Shown: positions 44,198 to 53,937 of the stretch, one piece after another
How the letters are laid out: every line of letters begins with the position of its first letter
How positions within the stretch are numbered: the first letter of the stretch is position 1
NCBI RefSeq assembly: GCF_000266945.1
Contig: NC_018025.1
Span: forward strand, 3,538,001 to 3,602,000
Reading direction: 5' to 3'
DNA length: 64,000 nt
DNA from: Desulfomonile tiedjei DSM 6799
Lineage (GTDB): Bacteria > Desulfobacterota > Desulfomonilia > Desulfomonilales > Desulfomonilaceae
The notes under the pieces: generated by a model
Database searches by the model: none
Told to the model about the DNA's origin: nothing
Seen by the model: the letters and a program-made list of their open reading frames with translations, nothing else
Position numbers and translations under genes: made by a program

Positions 44198-45067
44198 ATG
44201 CCAGAATCGGCAGTCACGGTATTGTTTCTGCTCATGAACGGCCTCATCTGGGGTCTGATCATTGCTCTGATCGCCTTGGGCCTCACGCTCATATTCGGCG
44301 TCATGGGCATCGTGAACATGGCCCACGGCGACCTGTACATGCTCGGAGCGGTGCTGGCGTTTTATATTCTCCCCGTTTTCGACAGTTTTTGGGTCGCGCT
44401 GGCCGCGGTGCCAATAATTGCCGCGATCGTTGCGGCACCTATGGAACGTTTCATCCTGCGACCTTACGAAGGGCATCCGTCGGTGACGATGATTGCAACG
44501 GTGGGCATTTCTTTCATCCTTCAGCAGGTTGTTCTGGCAACGTACGGCGGCATACCCAAGAAGATTGCTGCGCCCGTGGATTGGTCCTTCAATCTGCTTG
44601 GCGTGGATTATCCCGGGTACAGGCTGATTGTTGCAGGTATCGCCATCTTGATCATCATCTGTCTTTATCTTTTCCTGTATCGCACAAATTACGGGATTCT
44701 CATCAGGGCTTCGATCCAGGACAGGCAGATGGCTGCGGCTATGGGAATTAACGTCAGCAGGGTGTTGATCTCGACATTTGTCATAGGCTCAGGGCTGGCA
44801 GCGATCGCTGGAGTGCTTGCAGCGCCCATATCCCAGGTTTTCTATCTTATGGGGAATGATGTGGTCCTGCTCTGCTTCATAGTTGTTATAATCGGCGGCA
44901 TGGGGAGTCTGGGCGGCACTCTGATCGCTGCACTGACGATTTGTGCGCTCGAAGGGGTCCTGGCGTCGGTGCTCACGCCCACTCAGGCCAAGGCAGCGAT
45001 TTTCGTGGTCATGGTTGCCGTGCTCATGGTGCGACCGCGCGGCCTTTTCGCTGAAAGAGAGGGCTGA
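44198..45067 (+). CDS. livH: Branched-chain amino acid ABC transporter permease LivH-like
   Basis: A 289-residue inner-membrane permease with about eight hydrophobic segments. Family motifs include GLIWGLIIALIALGLTLIFGVMGIVNMAHGDLYMLGA at the N terminus and the EAA-like loop AMGINV. GGAGG ten bases upstream supports the start. The stop is five bases before the livM GTG. Confidence 0.92.
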   Translation: MPESAVTVLFLLMNGLIWGLIIALIALGLTLIFGVMGIVNMAHGDLYMLGAVLAFYILPVFDSFWVALAAVPIIAAIVAAPMERFILRPYEGHPSVTMIATVGISFILQQVVLATYGGIPKKIAAPVDWSFNLLGVDYPGYRLIVAGIAILIIICLYLFLYRTNYGILIRASIQDRQMAAAMGINVSRVLISTFVIGSGLAAIAGVLAAPISQVFYLMGNDVVLLCFIVVIIGGMGSLGGTLIAALTICALEGVLASVLTPTQAKAAIFVVMVAVLMVRPRGLFAEREG

Positions 45068-45071
45068 GACG

Positions 45072-46013
45072 GTGCAAAGGGAATGGGTATTACGATATTT
45101 CGCGCTGGGCTTCCTGGTCCTCCTCGGCCTGCTGGGTGCTGTACTGCCACCCGGAGCAAGGTCTCTGGTAATCCAGATCATGATTTTCAGCATATTCGCT
45201 ATGGGATACGACGTATGTCTGGGGTATACGGCGCAATGCAGCCTCGGCCATGCCCTATTCTTCGGAGCCGGCGCGTACGGATGCGTTCTGTCGTTGATGC
45301 ACTTGAAAGTCGGCATTGTAGTTTCCCTCGGGATCGGTGTGGTCACCGGTCTCGTGATGGGAATCTTGCTGGGTCTTATCTGCGTGAGACTGTCCGAGGC
45401 GTATTTTGTAATCGTCACCGCGATCATTGCGGCGGTCTTCCACCTGTTAGCCATGGATTTGGTCTGGCTTACGGGTGGGGATGACGGTCTGAGCATAAGT
45501 CTCCCGCCCATAAAACTGGGATTCGCCGAAATCTCGCTTTACAAACCGATTGCAAATTACTACTTCATTCTTTTTTTTCTGGCCTTGAGCTACTTCGTAC
45601 TGGCACGGATTCTCCATGCTCCTCTCGGCAAGATCTTCGTGTCGATCCGCGAGAACCCCAAGCGGGCTCAATTCCTTGGCTATAACGTGACCCGTTACAA
45701 GCTCATAGCCTTTGTGTTGTCGGGTATGTTTGCCGCATTGGCGGGCGCTTTGTATTCCTTGACCCTGCGATACGCATCCGCCGACTATCTCGGGTTTTAT
45801 TGGTGCGTACTGCCCGTGGTTTGGTGCCTGGTCGGAGGCCTGGGCACACTGGTCGGCCCGTGGATCGGCGTGGCCCTCATGTCCCTGTTCCAGTATTACG
45901 TTAGCGCGTGGTTCACCTATTACCTGCTGTTGTTTGGGGTTTTGATACTCATCATCTTGGCCGTGTCGCGCCGGGGTATCCTCGGATATGTGGCAAGCAA
46001 AGGGGAGCGCTAA
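45072..46013 (+). CDS. livM: Branched-chain amino acid ABC transporter permease LivM-like
   Basis: A ~313-residue permease, the second channel half. GYDVCLGYTAQCSLGHALFFGAGAY is the LivM signature. I start at the GTG four bases after the livH stop; the longest frame from 44943 lies mostly inside livH and is a shadow. It has about nine hydrophobic segments. Confidence 0.9.
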   Translation: MQREWVLRYFALGFLVLLGLLGAVLPPGARSLVIQIMIFSIFAMGYDVCLGYTAQCSLGHALFFGAGAYGCVLSLMHLKVGIVVSLGIGVVTGLVMGILLGLICVRLSEAYFVIVTAIIAAVFHLLAMDLVWLTGGDDGLSISLPPIKLGFAEISLYKPIANYYFILFFLALSYFVLARILHAPLGKIFVSIRENPKRAQFLGYNVTRYKLIAFVLSGMFAALAGALYSLTLRYASADYLGFYWCVLPVVWCLVGGLGTLVGPWIGVALMSLFQYYVSAWFTYYLLLFGVLILIILAVSRRGILGYVASKGER

Positions 46014-46029
46014 GGCTATGGCATTAATT

Positions 46030-46135
46030 TATCAGAATATTCCCCCCCTTTATAAAGGGGGGCAGGGGGGATTTTGATCTAAACCCCTGAAATCCCCCTG
46101 AATCCCCCTTTAGAAAAGGGGGATATTGCCTTCTT
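46030..46135. repeat. Family C hairpin repeats between livM and livG
   Basis: CCCCCCTTTATAAAGGGGGG (~46040-46062) and a second weaker CCCCCTTTAGAAAAGGGGG copy (46097-46122) in opposite flank orientation (GATTTTGATC and AAATCCCCCTG). They sit within the operon. Confidence 0.75.
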
Positions 46136-46201
46136 GGCACCAGGGGGTGCCCATTTAAGCAACTGCGACCCTAAGTTAACGCATACGGGAGTGATAAGGC
46201 T

Positions 46202-46969
46202 ATGGCTGAAGACGGATATCTGCTGGAACTGAAAGACGTGTCAAAGCATTTCGGTGGGCTGGTCGCAGTTAACGGGGTGTCGTACGGAGTGCGGAAGGGA
46301 GAAATCAGGGGCATTATCGGTCCCAATGGAGCCGGGAAAACGACTCTTTTCAATGTTATTACAGGAGAGTTGAAGCCTTCGGGAGGAAAGGTGTACCTCA
46401 ACGGTGAGGACGTTACCGGCCTTCCACCCGATATTCTTTGCCGGAAAGGCATGAGTCGCACATTTCAGCTTACGTTCATTTTCCCTGAAATGACGGTTTT
46501 CGAATGCGTATGGGTAGGGGTCTACTCCCGTGCTCGAAGTCCCTGGAGCCTCTTCTTCTCCAGGATTGACCGCAACGGACCCGTGGCAGAAAAGGCGTTG
46601 CACATAATACGCTCGGTGGGTCTCGAGGACAAAATGGACGAGATCGCATCGAATCTCTCCTACGGGGACCAGAAGGTGCTCGAGATAGCAATGGCCCTGT
46701 CCACCGATCCGGTGATCCTCCTGTTGGACGAACCGACTCAAGGCGTGGGGCCGGGAGAAGTGGACACAATAATCAATCTTGTGGAGAGCCTTTCGCAAGA
46801 CATGTCCATAGTGCTTATCGAGCATGATATGGACATAATCTCGCGTCTTTGTCATTACGTTACCGTGTTGAGCTTCGGCACGGTAATTGCCGGAGGTTCC
46901 TGCGAAGTGGTGAGCCAGGATGAAGAGGTGCAACGCATATACCTCGGGGAGAAGATAGTATGCTCTTGA
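46202..46969 (+). CDS. livG: ABC transporter ATP-binding protein LivG-like
   Basis: A 255-residue nucleotide-binding subunit: Walker A GPNGAGKT, signature LSYGDQKVLEIA (Gly after Ser replaced by Tyr, common in LivG), and Walker B VILLLDEPTQG. Its end overlaps the livF start by 10 bases. It powers the LivKHM importer together with LivF. Confidence 0.93.
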   Translation: MAEDGYLLELKDVSKHFGGLVAVNGVSYGVRKGEIRGIIGPNGAGKTTLFNVITGELKPSGGKVYLNGEDVTGLPPDILCRKGMSRTFQLTFIFPEMTVFECVWVGVYSRARSPWSLFFSRIDRNGPVAEKALHIIRSVGLEDKMDEIASNLSYGDQKVLEIAMALSTDPVILLLDEPTQGVGPGEVDTIINLVESLSQDMSIVLIEHDMDIISRLCHYVTVLSFGTVIAGGSCEVVSQDEEVQRIYLGEKIVCS

Positions 46970-47661
46970 GACTCGAGGATATCCACACTCACTATGGGAA
47001 GAGCCACATCCTGCAGGGCGTTTCCATGGAGATCCGCAAGGGTGAAATAGTCGGACTCCTGGGCAGGAACGGCGTTGGAAAGACGACAACCCTGAACACG
47101 GTAGTGGGGTTCGTTAAACCGAGCAAAGGCCGACTCATCTTCAATGACCGCGATTTTACTTCCTATCCCTGCCATAAGATCTCGCGGATGGGGATCGCCT
47201 ACGTGCCTCAGGGGAGGCACCTGTTTCCGCAGATGACGGTCCTCGAGAATCTCAAGACAGGCATGCTCTACGCTACCGGCGGTGATGGACTGGACCGGGT
47301 GTTCGATCTCTTCCCTAATCTCAAGAGGTTGCTCGACCAAAAGGCTGGTTCTCTGTCCGGAGGCGAACAGCAGGCGGTAGCCATCTCGAGGGCAATCCTC
47401 AAGAACCCGGAGATACTCTTGCTGGACGAGCCGACCACGGGCCTGATGCCGCTTTTCGTAAACAGCCTCCTTGAAATAGTGCGGCGCCTCAATGAAGAAG
47501 GCATGACTATACTGCTGGTGGAAGAGAAGGTTCCTTTCGTGCTCTCGCTTTCACATCGGATCTACTTCATGGTTAAAGGCAGAATAGAACATGGGGCAGC
47601 CAAAGAGGATCTGGTCGAGCGACCGGAAGTTTTCGTAGATTATCTGGGAGTACGGCCGTAA
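46960..47661 (+). CDS. livF: ABC transporter ATP-binding protein LivF-like
   Basis: A 233-residue nucleotide-binding subunit: Walker A GRNGVGKT, signature LSGGEQQAVAI, and Walker B ILLLDEPTTGL. Its start overlaps livG, indicating translational coupling. It is the last gene of the operon. Confidence 0.93.
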   Translation: MLLRLEDIHTHYGKSHILQGVSMEIRKGEIVGLLGRNGVGKTTTLNTVVGFVKPSKGRLIFNDRDFTSYPCHKISRMGIAYVPQGRHLFPQMTVLENLKTGMLYATGGDGLDRVFDLFPNLKRLLDQKAGSLSGGEQQAVAISRAILKNPEILLLDEPTTGLMPLFVNSLLEIVRRLNEEGMTILLVEEKVPFVLSLSHRIYFMVKGRIEHGAAKEDLVERPEVFVDYLGVRP

Positions 47662-47693
47662 CGTCTGACCGTGAGATCGGCACGGGTTTTCGT

Positions 47694-47866
47694 AATTGCC
47701 AAAATTAATGTCCGATGGAGGATAGGAGTATTGGTGGGTGCCGGCCTCCGCGCCGGCACATCTTCAATATAATCAATGATATCGCCAGAATGGACCGGCA
47801 GGGACGCCGGTCCCTACCAACATACTGTAATTCACACGCGGGATAAACGACAGAATTCTTGGCGCT
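47694..47866 (+). repeat. Family A ~165-bp double-hairpin dispersed repeat
   Basis: Near-identical, inverted copy of 3757-3937, including the CTGTAATTCACACG and AATTAATGTCCGATGGAGG flanks. It lies between convergent livF and the TPR gene. Confidence 0.82.
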
Positions 47867-47921
47867 GACCATAGCACAGGCTGCGGGAGAGGTCCACTGC
47901 GGGCTTGGCCTCCTCCTTACC

Positions 47922-48476
47922 TCACTCCATCCGAGCGGATTCAACGGATGAGGCCCAATGGTCCAGATAACTCTTGAGGAGCGGATTCGTAGTAAGTTCA
48001 ATAGACTTACGATACATCTCGGCAGCCTTGTCTGATCTTCCCACATCCAAGTAGGTCACTGCAGTCATAAATACTGAAGCCAAATAGTTAGGGTCCAGCT
48101 CCAACGGTGCGGCGAAATTAATGAGACGATTTTCCGAACTCGCAGGAATAAAGTCGCCGGTGAATGCTGCATAAGCAAAAGCAGGTGCCAATTCGTTGGC
48201 CTTGTGCCAGTCCAGGATTGCGGCAAGCACCCTGCCGCTGCGAATGTATGCATTACCTCGGTTCACGTGAGCAGCATAGGATTTCGGATTCTTTCGTATC
48301 ATTTTCGACCAGTGCTGCACAGCAAGTTCGAGATCTCCCGAATACGCAGCCGCTACACCATGATCGAAATCACCTGCCGCAAATCCAACGCAGGAACCAT
48401 ATGCAGTTAGAAGCAAGGCCAGAAGCACTACAGCGAAACGCCAGAACCGACGTTGAGAGTGAAACCGAAAAAACAT
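47922..48476 (-). CDS. TPR-containing exported protein
   Basis: A ~184-residue protein with a basic start and signal-type hydrophobic stretch (FWRFAVVLLALLLTAYGSCVGFAAG), followed by tetratricopeptide-like helices: GDLELAVQHWSKMIRKNPKSYAAHVNRGNAYIRSG at ~50-85 and a further TPR-like repeat at ~140-165. It should act as an export-side scaffold. Start is uncertain: the ATG at 48476 gives a normal signal peptide, while one at 48524 adds 16 residues. Confidence 0.75.
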   Translation of the reverse strand: MFFRFHSQRRFWRFAVVLLALLLTAYGSCVGFAAGDFDHGVAAAYSGDLELAVQHWSKMIRKNPKSYAAHVNRGNAYIRSGRVLAAILDWHKANELAPAFAYAAFTGDFIPASSENRLINFAAPLELDPNYLASVFMTAVTYLDVGRSDKAAEMYRKSIELTTNPLLKSYLDHWASSVESARME

Positions 48477-48627
48477 TCCCAAATCCGATACGTTGCAGAA
48501 TTTTGTGTATGTCAGATTTTTCATGATAACACAGGGAAAAGATCTCTGCCAGGAATTAACGATTCACGGCAAACATGCGGATATTTAATTGACTTTTCGA
48601 TTACCACCATGATATCATAAGAAACCC

Positions 48628-48705
48628 TGAAAAATACAGGGCTGATGCAAGGTCGAGAGCCCGGCCATTCACCTGGATTCAGATTAGAAAGCCGGGCTTT
48701 CGTTT
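48628..48705 (+). promoter_or_regulatory. Structured leader with terminator-like hairpin ahead of the aminotransferase
   Basis: Hairpin CCCTG/CAGGG at ~48625-48641, then AGCCCGGC (48658-48665) pairing with GCCGGGCT (48691-48698) around a 25-base loop, followed by TTTCGTTTG. The second stem with its T-rich tail lies 36 bases before the start codon and could act as an attenuator. I could not match it to a known riboswitch. Confidence 0.4.
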
Positions 48706-48734
48706 GTTCTGATTTTGTAAAAAGGAGGTTGGGG

Positions 48735-49913
48735 ATGCCAGCATCCAAAAAGATCATGGAATTCATGCAGAGATCCTCCTGGATCAGGAAGATGTTCGAG
48801 GAAGGCGCTCGCTTGAAAAAAGAGCATGGAGCGCAAAACGTCTTTGATTTCAGCCTTGGAAACCCAAACCTTGATCCAGTTAAAGAAGTAAATGATGCAA
48901 TCGTCCAGGCAGCAATGGACTTTACTCCCGGAGTTCACGGGTACATGCCGAATGCAGGCTTTCCTGCAGTCAGGGCTGCAGTGGCTCAAAAGATTCGAGA
49001 AGCCGAAGGAGTCGAAATAAACGAGAATTCCATCGTGATGACCGTCGGAGCAGGCGGCGGGCTCAATGTGACCCTGAAAACCATTCTGAATCCAGGTGAT
49101 GAAGTTATCGTTCCCAAGCCGTATTTTGTGGAATATGTTTTCTATATCGATAACCACGGCGGGAAAACTGTTCTGGTGCCTACACTATCCGACTTTTCCC
49201 TGGATCTCGACGCTATTGCGCAGGCAGTCACTCCGAATACCGCGGCGTTGTTGATCAATTCTCCCAACAATCCCACCGGCAAGGTATATACAGAGCAGCA
49301 GATCAATGACCTGGCTCGGTTGCTCGAGAAGAAGAGCGCAGAAATCGGTCGAGCCATCGTGCTTATTTCCGATGAACCGTACAGAGGCATTATTTATGAC
49401 AATATTGCGGTACCCAGCATTTTGAAAGCGTATTCCAACAGCATCGTCGTGACTTCGTTTTCAAAAGATCTTTCTCTCCCCGGCGAGCGACTCGGTTATA
49501 TTGCCATGAATCCCAAAATGGACGATGCAGCATCGACCATTGACGGCCTGGTCCTTGCGAACCGTATTCTTGGATTCGTAAATGCTCCTTCGTTGATCCA
49601 ACGGGCAGTGAAGGGAGTTCTGACGAATCTGGTGGACGTTTCGGTGTACCGTCGGCGACGAGATCGGCTTTACAGTTCCCTTGTCGATGCCGGATATGAC
49701 TGTGTGAAACCCGAGGGGGCTTTCTATCTTTTTCCGAAGTCGCCCATAAGCGATGATGTGCAATTTGTAGCTAATCTGCAGAAGAAGCTGATATTGACTG
49801 TTCCCGGTACGGGATTCGGAGCTCCCGGGTATTTCCGCATAGCGTACTGCGTGTCTGACGAGACTATCGAAGGCTCACTCAAGGGATTTCGAGAAGCGAT
49901 TAAAGAAATCTGA
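48735..49913 (+). CDS. Class I/II pyridoxal-phosphate aminotransferase
   Basis: A 392-residue fold-type I aminotransferase. NSPNNPTGKVY and SDEPYRGI give the PLP-contact Asn, Asp and Tyr; the Schiff-base Lys is in TSFSKDLSLPGERLGY. The frame opens at 48645, but AAAGGAGGTTGGGG directly precedes the ATG at 48735. It interconverts an amino acid and a 2-oxoacid; the exact pair (Asp, Ala or aromatic) is not certain. A structured leader lies upstream. Confidence 0.9.
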   Translation: MPASKKIMEFMQRSSWIRKMFEEGARLKKEHGAQNVFDFSLGNPNLDPVKEVNDAIVQAAMDFTPGVHGYMPNAGFPAVRAAVAQKIREAEGVEINENSIVMTVGAGGGLNVTLKTILNPGDEVIVPKPYFVEYVFYIDNHGGKTVLVPTLSDFSLDLDAIAQAVTPNTAALLINSPNNPTGKVYTEQQINDLARLLEKKSAEIGRAIVLISDEPYRGIIYDNIAVPSILKAYSNSIVVTSFSKDLSLPGERLGYIAMNPKMDDAASTIDGLVLANRILGFVNAPSLIQRAVKGVLTNLVDVSVYRRRRDRLYSSLVDAGYDCVKPEGAFYLFPKSPISDDVQFVANLQKKLILTVPGTGFGAPGYFRIAYCVSDETIEGSLKGFREAIKEI

Positions 49914-49934
49914 TCACTGCCGGGCCGGAACTGC

Positions 49935-50768
49935 CTAACGCCTCAGTTGCAGTTCCAGCTCGTGCACCTTGGATCCTACCTCCAAAAGATATGCTTTTTG
50001 CGTCGTGAGTATTTCTTCCAGCTCTTTAATTCGTTTATTGAGTGCCTGCACTTCTTTACCGGATTCTGGTTGCGGTTGGGGCTGCGCTTGAGGTTGGGGT
50101 TGTGTTTTCATGGCCGCTATGGCTTGACGATCCGATTCCACTCCGGTCTTGAGATTTGACAGACCCTGCTCCAGCGGAGTCAACTGATCTTTGAGTTCCG
50201 CGACAGCCGCTTCTTTCAATTTGGGCAATGTCTTCTTCACGGCATTGACGATCTTGGAATTGTTCTCCTGGATATCTTTGCGGACATCCGCAAGTCCTTT
50301 AGCCAGATCGTCTACATTCTTGGACACTCCAGCCATGTGCTTCTTCAAAGCCGGGACTTCTCGCGCTGCTGCGCCTGCCTGCCGTGATTCTGCATCCAGT
50401 TTCTTGTTGAACTCTGAAATAGACCCTTCCAGGCTCTTGATCTTCTTGCCCACTTCTTCGCGTTCTTTTTGCGCTTCCTGAGCCCAGTCGCGGAATTCTT
50501 CAAGCTTGTTGTTGACCGGGTCCACCTTGGTCTTTATAGCTTGCTGCATACGATCTTGCTGGTCTTCGATCCTCTGGATATCGGCGCTGAAGTCTTTTGG
50601 TGGCGAGAATTTCCCGGCCATTTCCTTCAGGTCTTTTTCCTGTTTCTGCATTCTTTTTTCCAGGTCAGCTATCTTTTGTGCGAGCCCGGCGGTATCTTCC
50701 GAACAGCCCAGCAACAGCAGAGAAGCAATTATTACCAAGACATATAAAGCACTTCGGCGGGCGCTCAT
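49935..50768 (-). CDS. Coiled-coil lipoprotein, unknown function
   Basis: A 277-residue protein with a signal peptide and lipobox LLLLGC (Cys ~22). Almost the whole mature part is predicted heptad coiled coil (charged Lys/Glu/Gln-rich), interrupted near residue 220 by a Pro-Gln repeat (QPQPQAQPQPQPES). This resembles an outer-membrane-anchored stalk. It has no assigned partner, and its stop lies 22 bases from that of the convergent aminotransferase. Confidence 0.78.
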   Translation of the reverse strand: MSARRSALYVLVIIASLLLLGCSEDTAGLAQKIADLEKRMQKQEKDLKEMAGKFSPPKDFSADIQRIEDQQDRMQQAIKTKVDPVNNKLEEFRDWAQEAQKEREEVGKKIKSLEGSISEFNKKLDAESRQAGAAAREVPALKKHMAGVSKNVDDLAKGLADVRKDIQENNSKIVNAVKKTLPKLKEAAVAELKDQLTPLEQGLSNLKTGVESDRQAIAAMKTQPQPQAQPQPQPESGKEVQALNKRIKELEEILTTQKAYLLEVGSKVHELELQLRR

Positions 50769-51000
50769 GGGAGACCTCCCAACGCGTTTTTTGGGGCATC
50801 ATACCAGATTGAGCACGAAACGCAAGAATTTACAGACTATTAAATTCAAAAGATAACATCCGGCTTCGGCAAGATATTCCATCCTATTAGAAATTTAGTC
50901 ATTGAATTGCTTCTCTAGACGATCCAAGGGAAAATTTCCTCGACCCGGAATGCTCCGGACCGGACACTACCTGAGGGTTAGAGCGCCTCCGGACTCCAAG

Positions 51001-51029
51001 TTGACAGCCAATTTAGGCTGTGCTAGAGA
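51001..51029 (+). promoter_or_regulatory. Predicted sigma-70 promoter upstream of secA
   Basis: TTGACA at 51001-51006 and an extended -10 TGCTAGAGA (TAGAGA 51024-51029) with 17-base spacing, ~175 bases ahead of secA, which would give a long leader. Nothing else is recognised in 50769-51204. Confidence 0.4.
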
Positions 51030-51204
51030 TTTCCATGTTCAGCGGACTTGTGTCCCCTTTCGCGTGAAGAAGGTCACTTTTTCATATCTTGATAACTTTC
51101 AACGAGAACTCGGGGCCCGGTTTTTTGTCTTGTAGGAAAGATGAGCGTACGATTCGATTCCATGCTCCGATCATATTATTACCCAATTCGTATAAGGAAT
51201 GAAC

Positions 51205-53847
51205 ATGTTTGCGGCAATCGCGAGAAAGCTGTTCGGCAGCAAGAACGAGCGGGATCTTAAGAGACTGGATCCGCTGGTTCGGGCTATTAATGAACTTGAG
51301 CCTCAGATGAAGAGTCTCTCTTCTGAAGACATGAAGGCCAAGACCAGTGAATTCAGGGAGCGGCTTGACCGTGGAGAAGAACTGGACGAATTGATTCCCG
51401 AGGCCTTTGCATTGGTGCGGGAGACGTCCGTACGGACGCTGGGAATGAGGCATTTTGACGTTCAGCTCATTGGAGGCATTGTTCTTCATCAAGGGAAAAT
51501 TGCCGAAATGAAGACAGGTGAAGGTAAGACCCTCGCTGCAACGCTGCCGGTTTATTTGAATGCTCTCACCGGCAAAGGTGTGCACGTGGTCACGGTGAAC
51601 GATTACCTTGCCCGCCGTGACGCGGAATGGATGTCGGCTATTTATCATTTTCTGGGATTGTCCGTCGGCGTGATCGTGCACGATTTGAGTGATGAGGAGC
51701 GAAGGATTTCCTACAATTCTGATGTTACCTATGGCACGAACAATGAATTCGGATTCGATTATCTCCGTGACAACATGAAATTCGCGCTCCAGGATTATGT
51801 TCAGCGCGATCTCCACTATGCAATCGTAGACGAGGTGGATAGCATTCTCGTTGACGAGGCCCGGACGCCGCTCATTATTTCCGGTCCGACCCATGAGAAT
51901 ACTGACCGGTATTACCGGATCAATCGGGTAATTCCGGGGCTTCACAAGGAGAGTCACTACACGATAGACGAAAAGGCACGCAGCGTGGTCCTCACGGAAG
52001 AAGGCGTTGCCAAAGTTGAAAAAGCTCTCAATGTAACCAATTTATACGATCCGGGTAACATGGAAACGCTCCATCACGTGAACCAGGCATTGAAAGCTCA
52101 TACACTTTTCAAGAAAGACGTGGATTACATCGTCAAGGACGGGCAGGTCATCATCGTTGATGAATTCACCGGTCGTCTTATGCCCGGTAGACGTTATTCA
52201 GACGGCCTTCATCAGGCACTTGAAGCAAAAGAAGACGTACGCATCGAAAACGAAAACCAGACGCTTGCTACGATAACCTTCCAGAATTATTTCCGTATGT
52301 ACGACAAGCTGGCCGGCATGACAGGAACAGCGGATACGGAAGCAGCCGAATTCAAGAAGATCTACAATTTGGATGTGGTCGTCATTCCTACAAATCTTCC
52401 CATGATTCGCCAGGACAATCCGGATCTCATCTATAAAACCGAGCAAGAGAAATTCGATGCAGTTATCGAAGAAATCCGGGATTTGTACCAAAGGGGACAG
52501 CCTGTACTGGTTGGCACCATTTCCATCGAGAAATCGGAGTATCTCGCGCGAAGGTTGAAGAAGCTCGGCATTCCCCACAATGTGCTCAACGCGAAAAACC
52601 ATGCCTTGGAAGCTGAAATAGTAGCTCAAGCCGGAAGATACAAAGGGGTCACCATATCCACGAACATGGCCGGTAGAGGTACGGACATTATCCTCGGCGG
52701 TAATCCCCGCTTCCTTGCGTTAGCCCGAAGCAAGAATCCTCAAGATTCCGAGGAGTTCTCCAAATTACTGGGGGAATTCAAGAATCAATGCGAAGATGAA
52801 AAACGAAATGTTATAGCCGAAGGCGGGCTCCACATTCTCGGCACGGAACGTCACGAATCGCGTCGAATCGATAACCAGCTACGGGGTCGGTCGGGAAGAC
52901 AGGGCGATCCGGGCTCTAGCCGCTTTTATTTGAGCCTGGAAGACGATCTCATGCGTATTTTCGGTGGGGATCGCGTGAAAATGATCATGGAACGCGTGGG
53001 AATGGAAGAAGGGGAACCCATCGAACACCGCTATACCACCAAAGCCATAGAAAACGCCCAGAAAAAGGTGGAGGCACACAACTTCGATATCCGTAAACAT
53101 CTCCTGGATTTTGACGACGTCATGAACAAACAACGTGAAGTCGTCTATTCTCAACGCCGTTTCATTCTTGGCGGACAGGATCTGAAAGAGACTATCCAGG
53201 ATATGATTCAGGATATCGCAGAAGATCTGGTGGATCGATTCTGCGATCCGAAAACCCATTATGAGGAATGGGACATTGCTGCCCTCAAAGAGGCGCTTTG
53301 GGGCCAATTCGGCATACGCTTCGATTTTGAAGAGCTTCCTTCCACTCAGGACACTATTGCAGGAATAAGAGATGTTGTGGTCGAAGGCGCTCTCAAAGGT
53401 TATGTGCGTAAAACCGAGGAAATCACTCCGGAGATCATGCAGCAACTGGAAAAGTTCATTATGCTTCAAGCCGTTGACAATCAGTGGAAAGACCATTTGC
53501 TCAGCATGGATCACCTGAAGGACGGTATCGGACTGCGAGGATACGGTCAAAGAGATCCCTTGAAAGAGTATCAGCGCGAAGGATACGAATTGTTCCTGGA
53601 CATGAGTCAGCGCATAAAGGAGGAGACAATCCGCAATCTGTTCCTGGTAAGGATCGCCTCTTCCGATGAAGTAGAAGAGCTCGCGCCCCAAAAAGAGCAG
53701 GAAATCGTCCTGTCCCACGGCGGAGATTCCTCCGGTGAGTCAAAGGCAAAGCCGGTGCGAAGGCAGGCTGAGAAGATTGGTAGAAATACCCCGTGTCCGT
53801 GCGGTTCTGGAAAAAAATACAAAAAGTGTTGCGGTAAAGCTGCTTAG
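51205..53847 (+). CDS. secA: Protein translocase ATPase SecA
   Basis: An 880-residue motor of the Sec translocase. Walker [16 protein letters not shown]-type [16 protein letters not shown], the preprotein cross-linking region, helicase motif [10 protein letters not shown] and [13 protein letters not shown] are all present. The C-terminal zinc finger [14 protein letters not shown], which binds SecB or the ribosome, is present. The preferred start is the second ATG (51205) because AAGGA is six bases upstream; the first ATG at 51199 abuts it. Length is typical for a proteobacterial SecA. Confidence 0.97.
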   Translation: MFAAIARKLFGSKNERDLKRLDPLVRAINELEPQMKSLSSEDMKAKTSEFRERLDRGEELDELIPEAFALVRETSVRTLGMRHFDVQLIGGIVLHQGKIAEMKTGEGKTLAATLPVYLNALTGKGVHVVTVNDYLARRDAEWMSAIYHFLGLSVGVIVHDLSDEERRISYNSDVTYGTNNEFGFDYLRDNMKFALQDYVQRDLHYAIVDEVDSILVDEARTPLIISGPTHENTDRYYRINRVIPGLHKESHYTIDEKARSVVLTEEGVAKVEKALNVTNLYDPGNMETLHHVNQALKAHTLFKKDVDYIVKDGQVIIVDEFTGRLMPGRRYSDGLHQALEAKEDVRIENENQTLATITFQNYFRMYDKLAGMTGTADTEAAEFKKIYNLDVVVIPTNLPMIRQDNPDLIYKTEQEKFDAVIEEIRDLYQRGQPVLVGTISIEKSEYLARRLKKLGIPHNVLNAKNHALEAEIVAQAGRYKGVTISTNMAGRGTDIILGGNPRFLALARSKNPQDSEEFSKLLGEFKNQCEDEKRNVIAEGGLHILGTERHESRRIDNQLRGRSGRQGDPGSSRFYLSLEDDLMRIFGGDRVKMIMERVGMEEGEPIEHRYTTKAIENAQKKVEAHNFDIRKHLLDFDDVMNKQREVVYSQRRFILGGQDLKETIQDMIQDIAEDLVDRFCDPKTHYEEWDIAALKEALWGQFGIRFDFEELPSTQDTIAGIRDVVVEGALKGYVRKTEEITPEIMQQLEKFIMLQAVDNQWKDHLLSMDHLKDGIGLRGYGQRDPLKEYQREGYELFLDMSQRIKEETIRNLFLVRIASSDEVEELAPQKEQEIVLSHGGDSSGESKAKPVRRQAEKIGRNTPCPCGSGKKYKKCCGKAA

Positions 53848-53859
53848 TTCATATTCTCC

Positions 53860-53880
53860 CGGCCGGAATCCCTCCGGCCG
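53860..53880 (+). terminator. Hairpin after secA
   Basis: CGGCCGGA/TCCGGCCG perfect 8-bp stem with an ATCCC loop, 13 bases after the secA stop. No strong T-tract follows, so it may be a weak terminator or repeat. Confidence 0.5.
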
Positions 53881-53937
53881 CATTGCCTTTCCTTCCTTTT
53901 TCGGTTATAGACTCAATCCTGTTCCCGGCAGTGGAAC

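Noticed and set aside
46241-47089. 282-codon minus-strand open frame
   Set aside because: Antisense to livG/livF, which carry all ABC ATPase motifs.
51082-51957. 291-codon minus-strand open frame
   Set aside because: Antisense to the secA 5' half.
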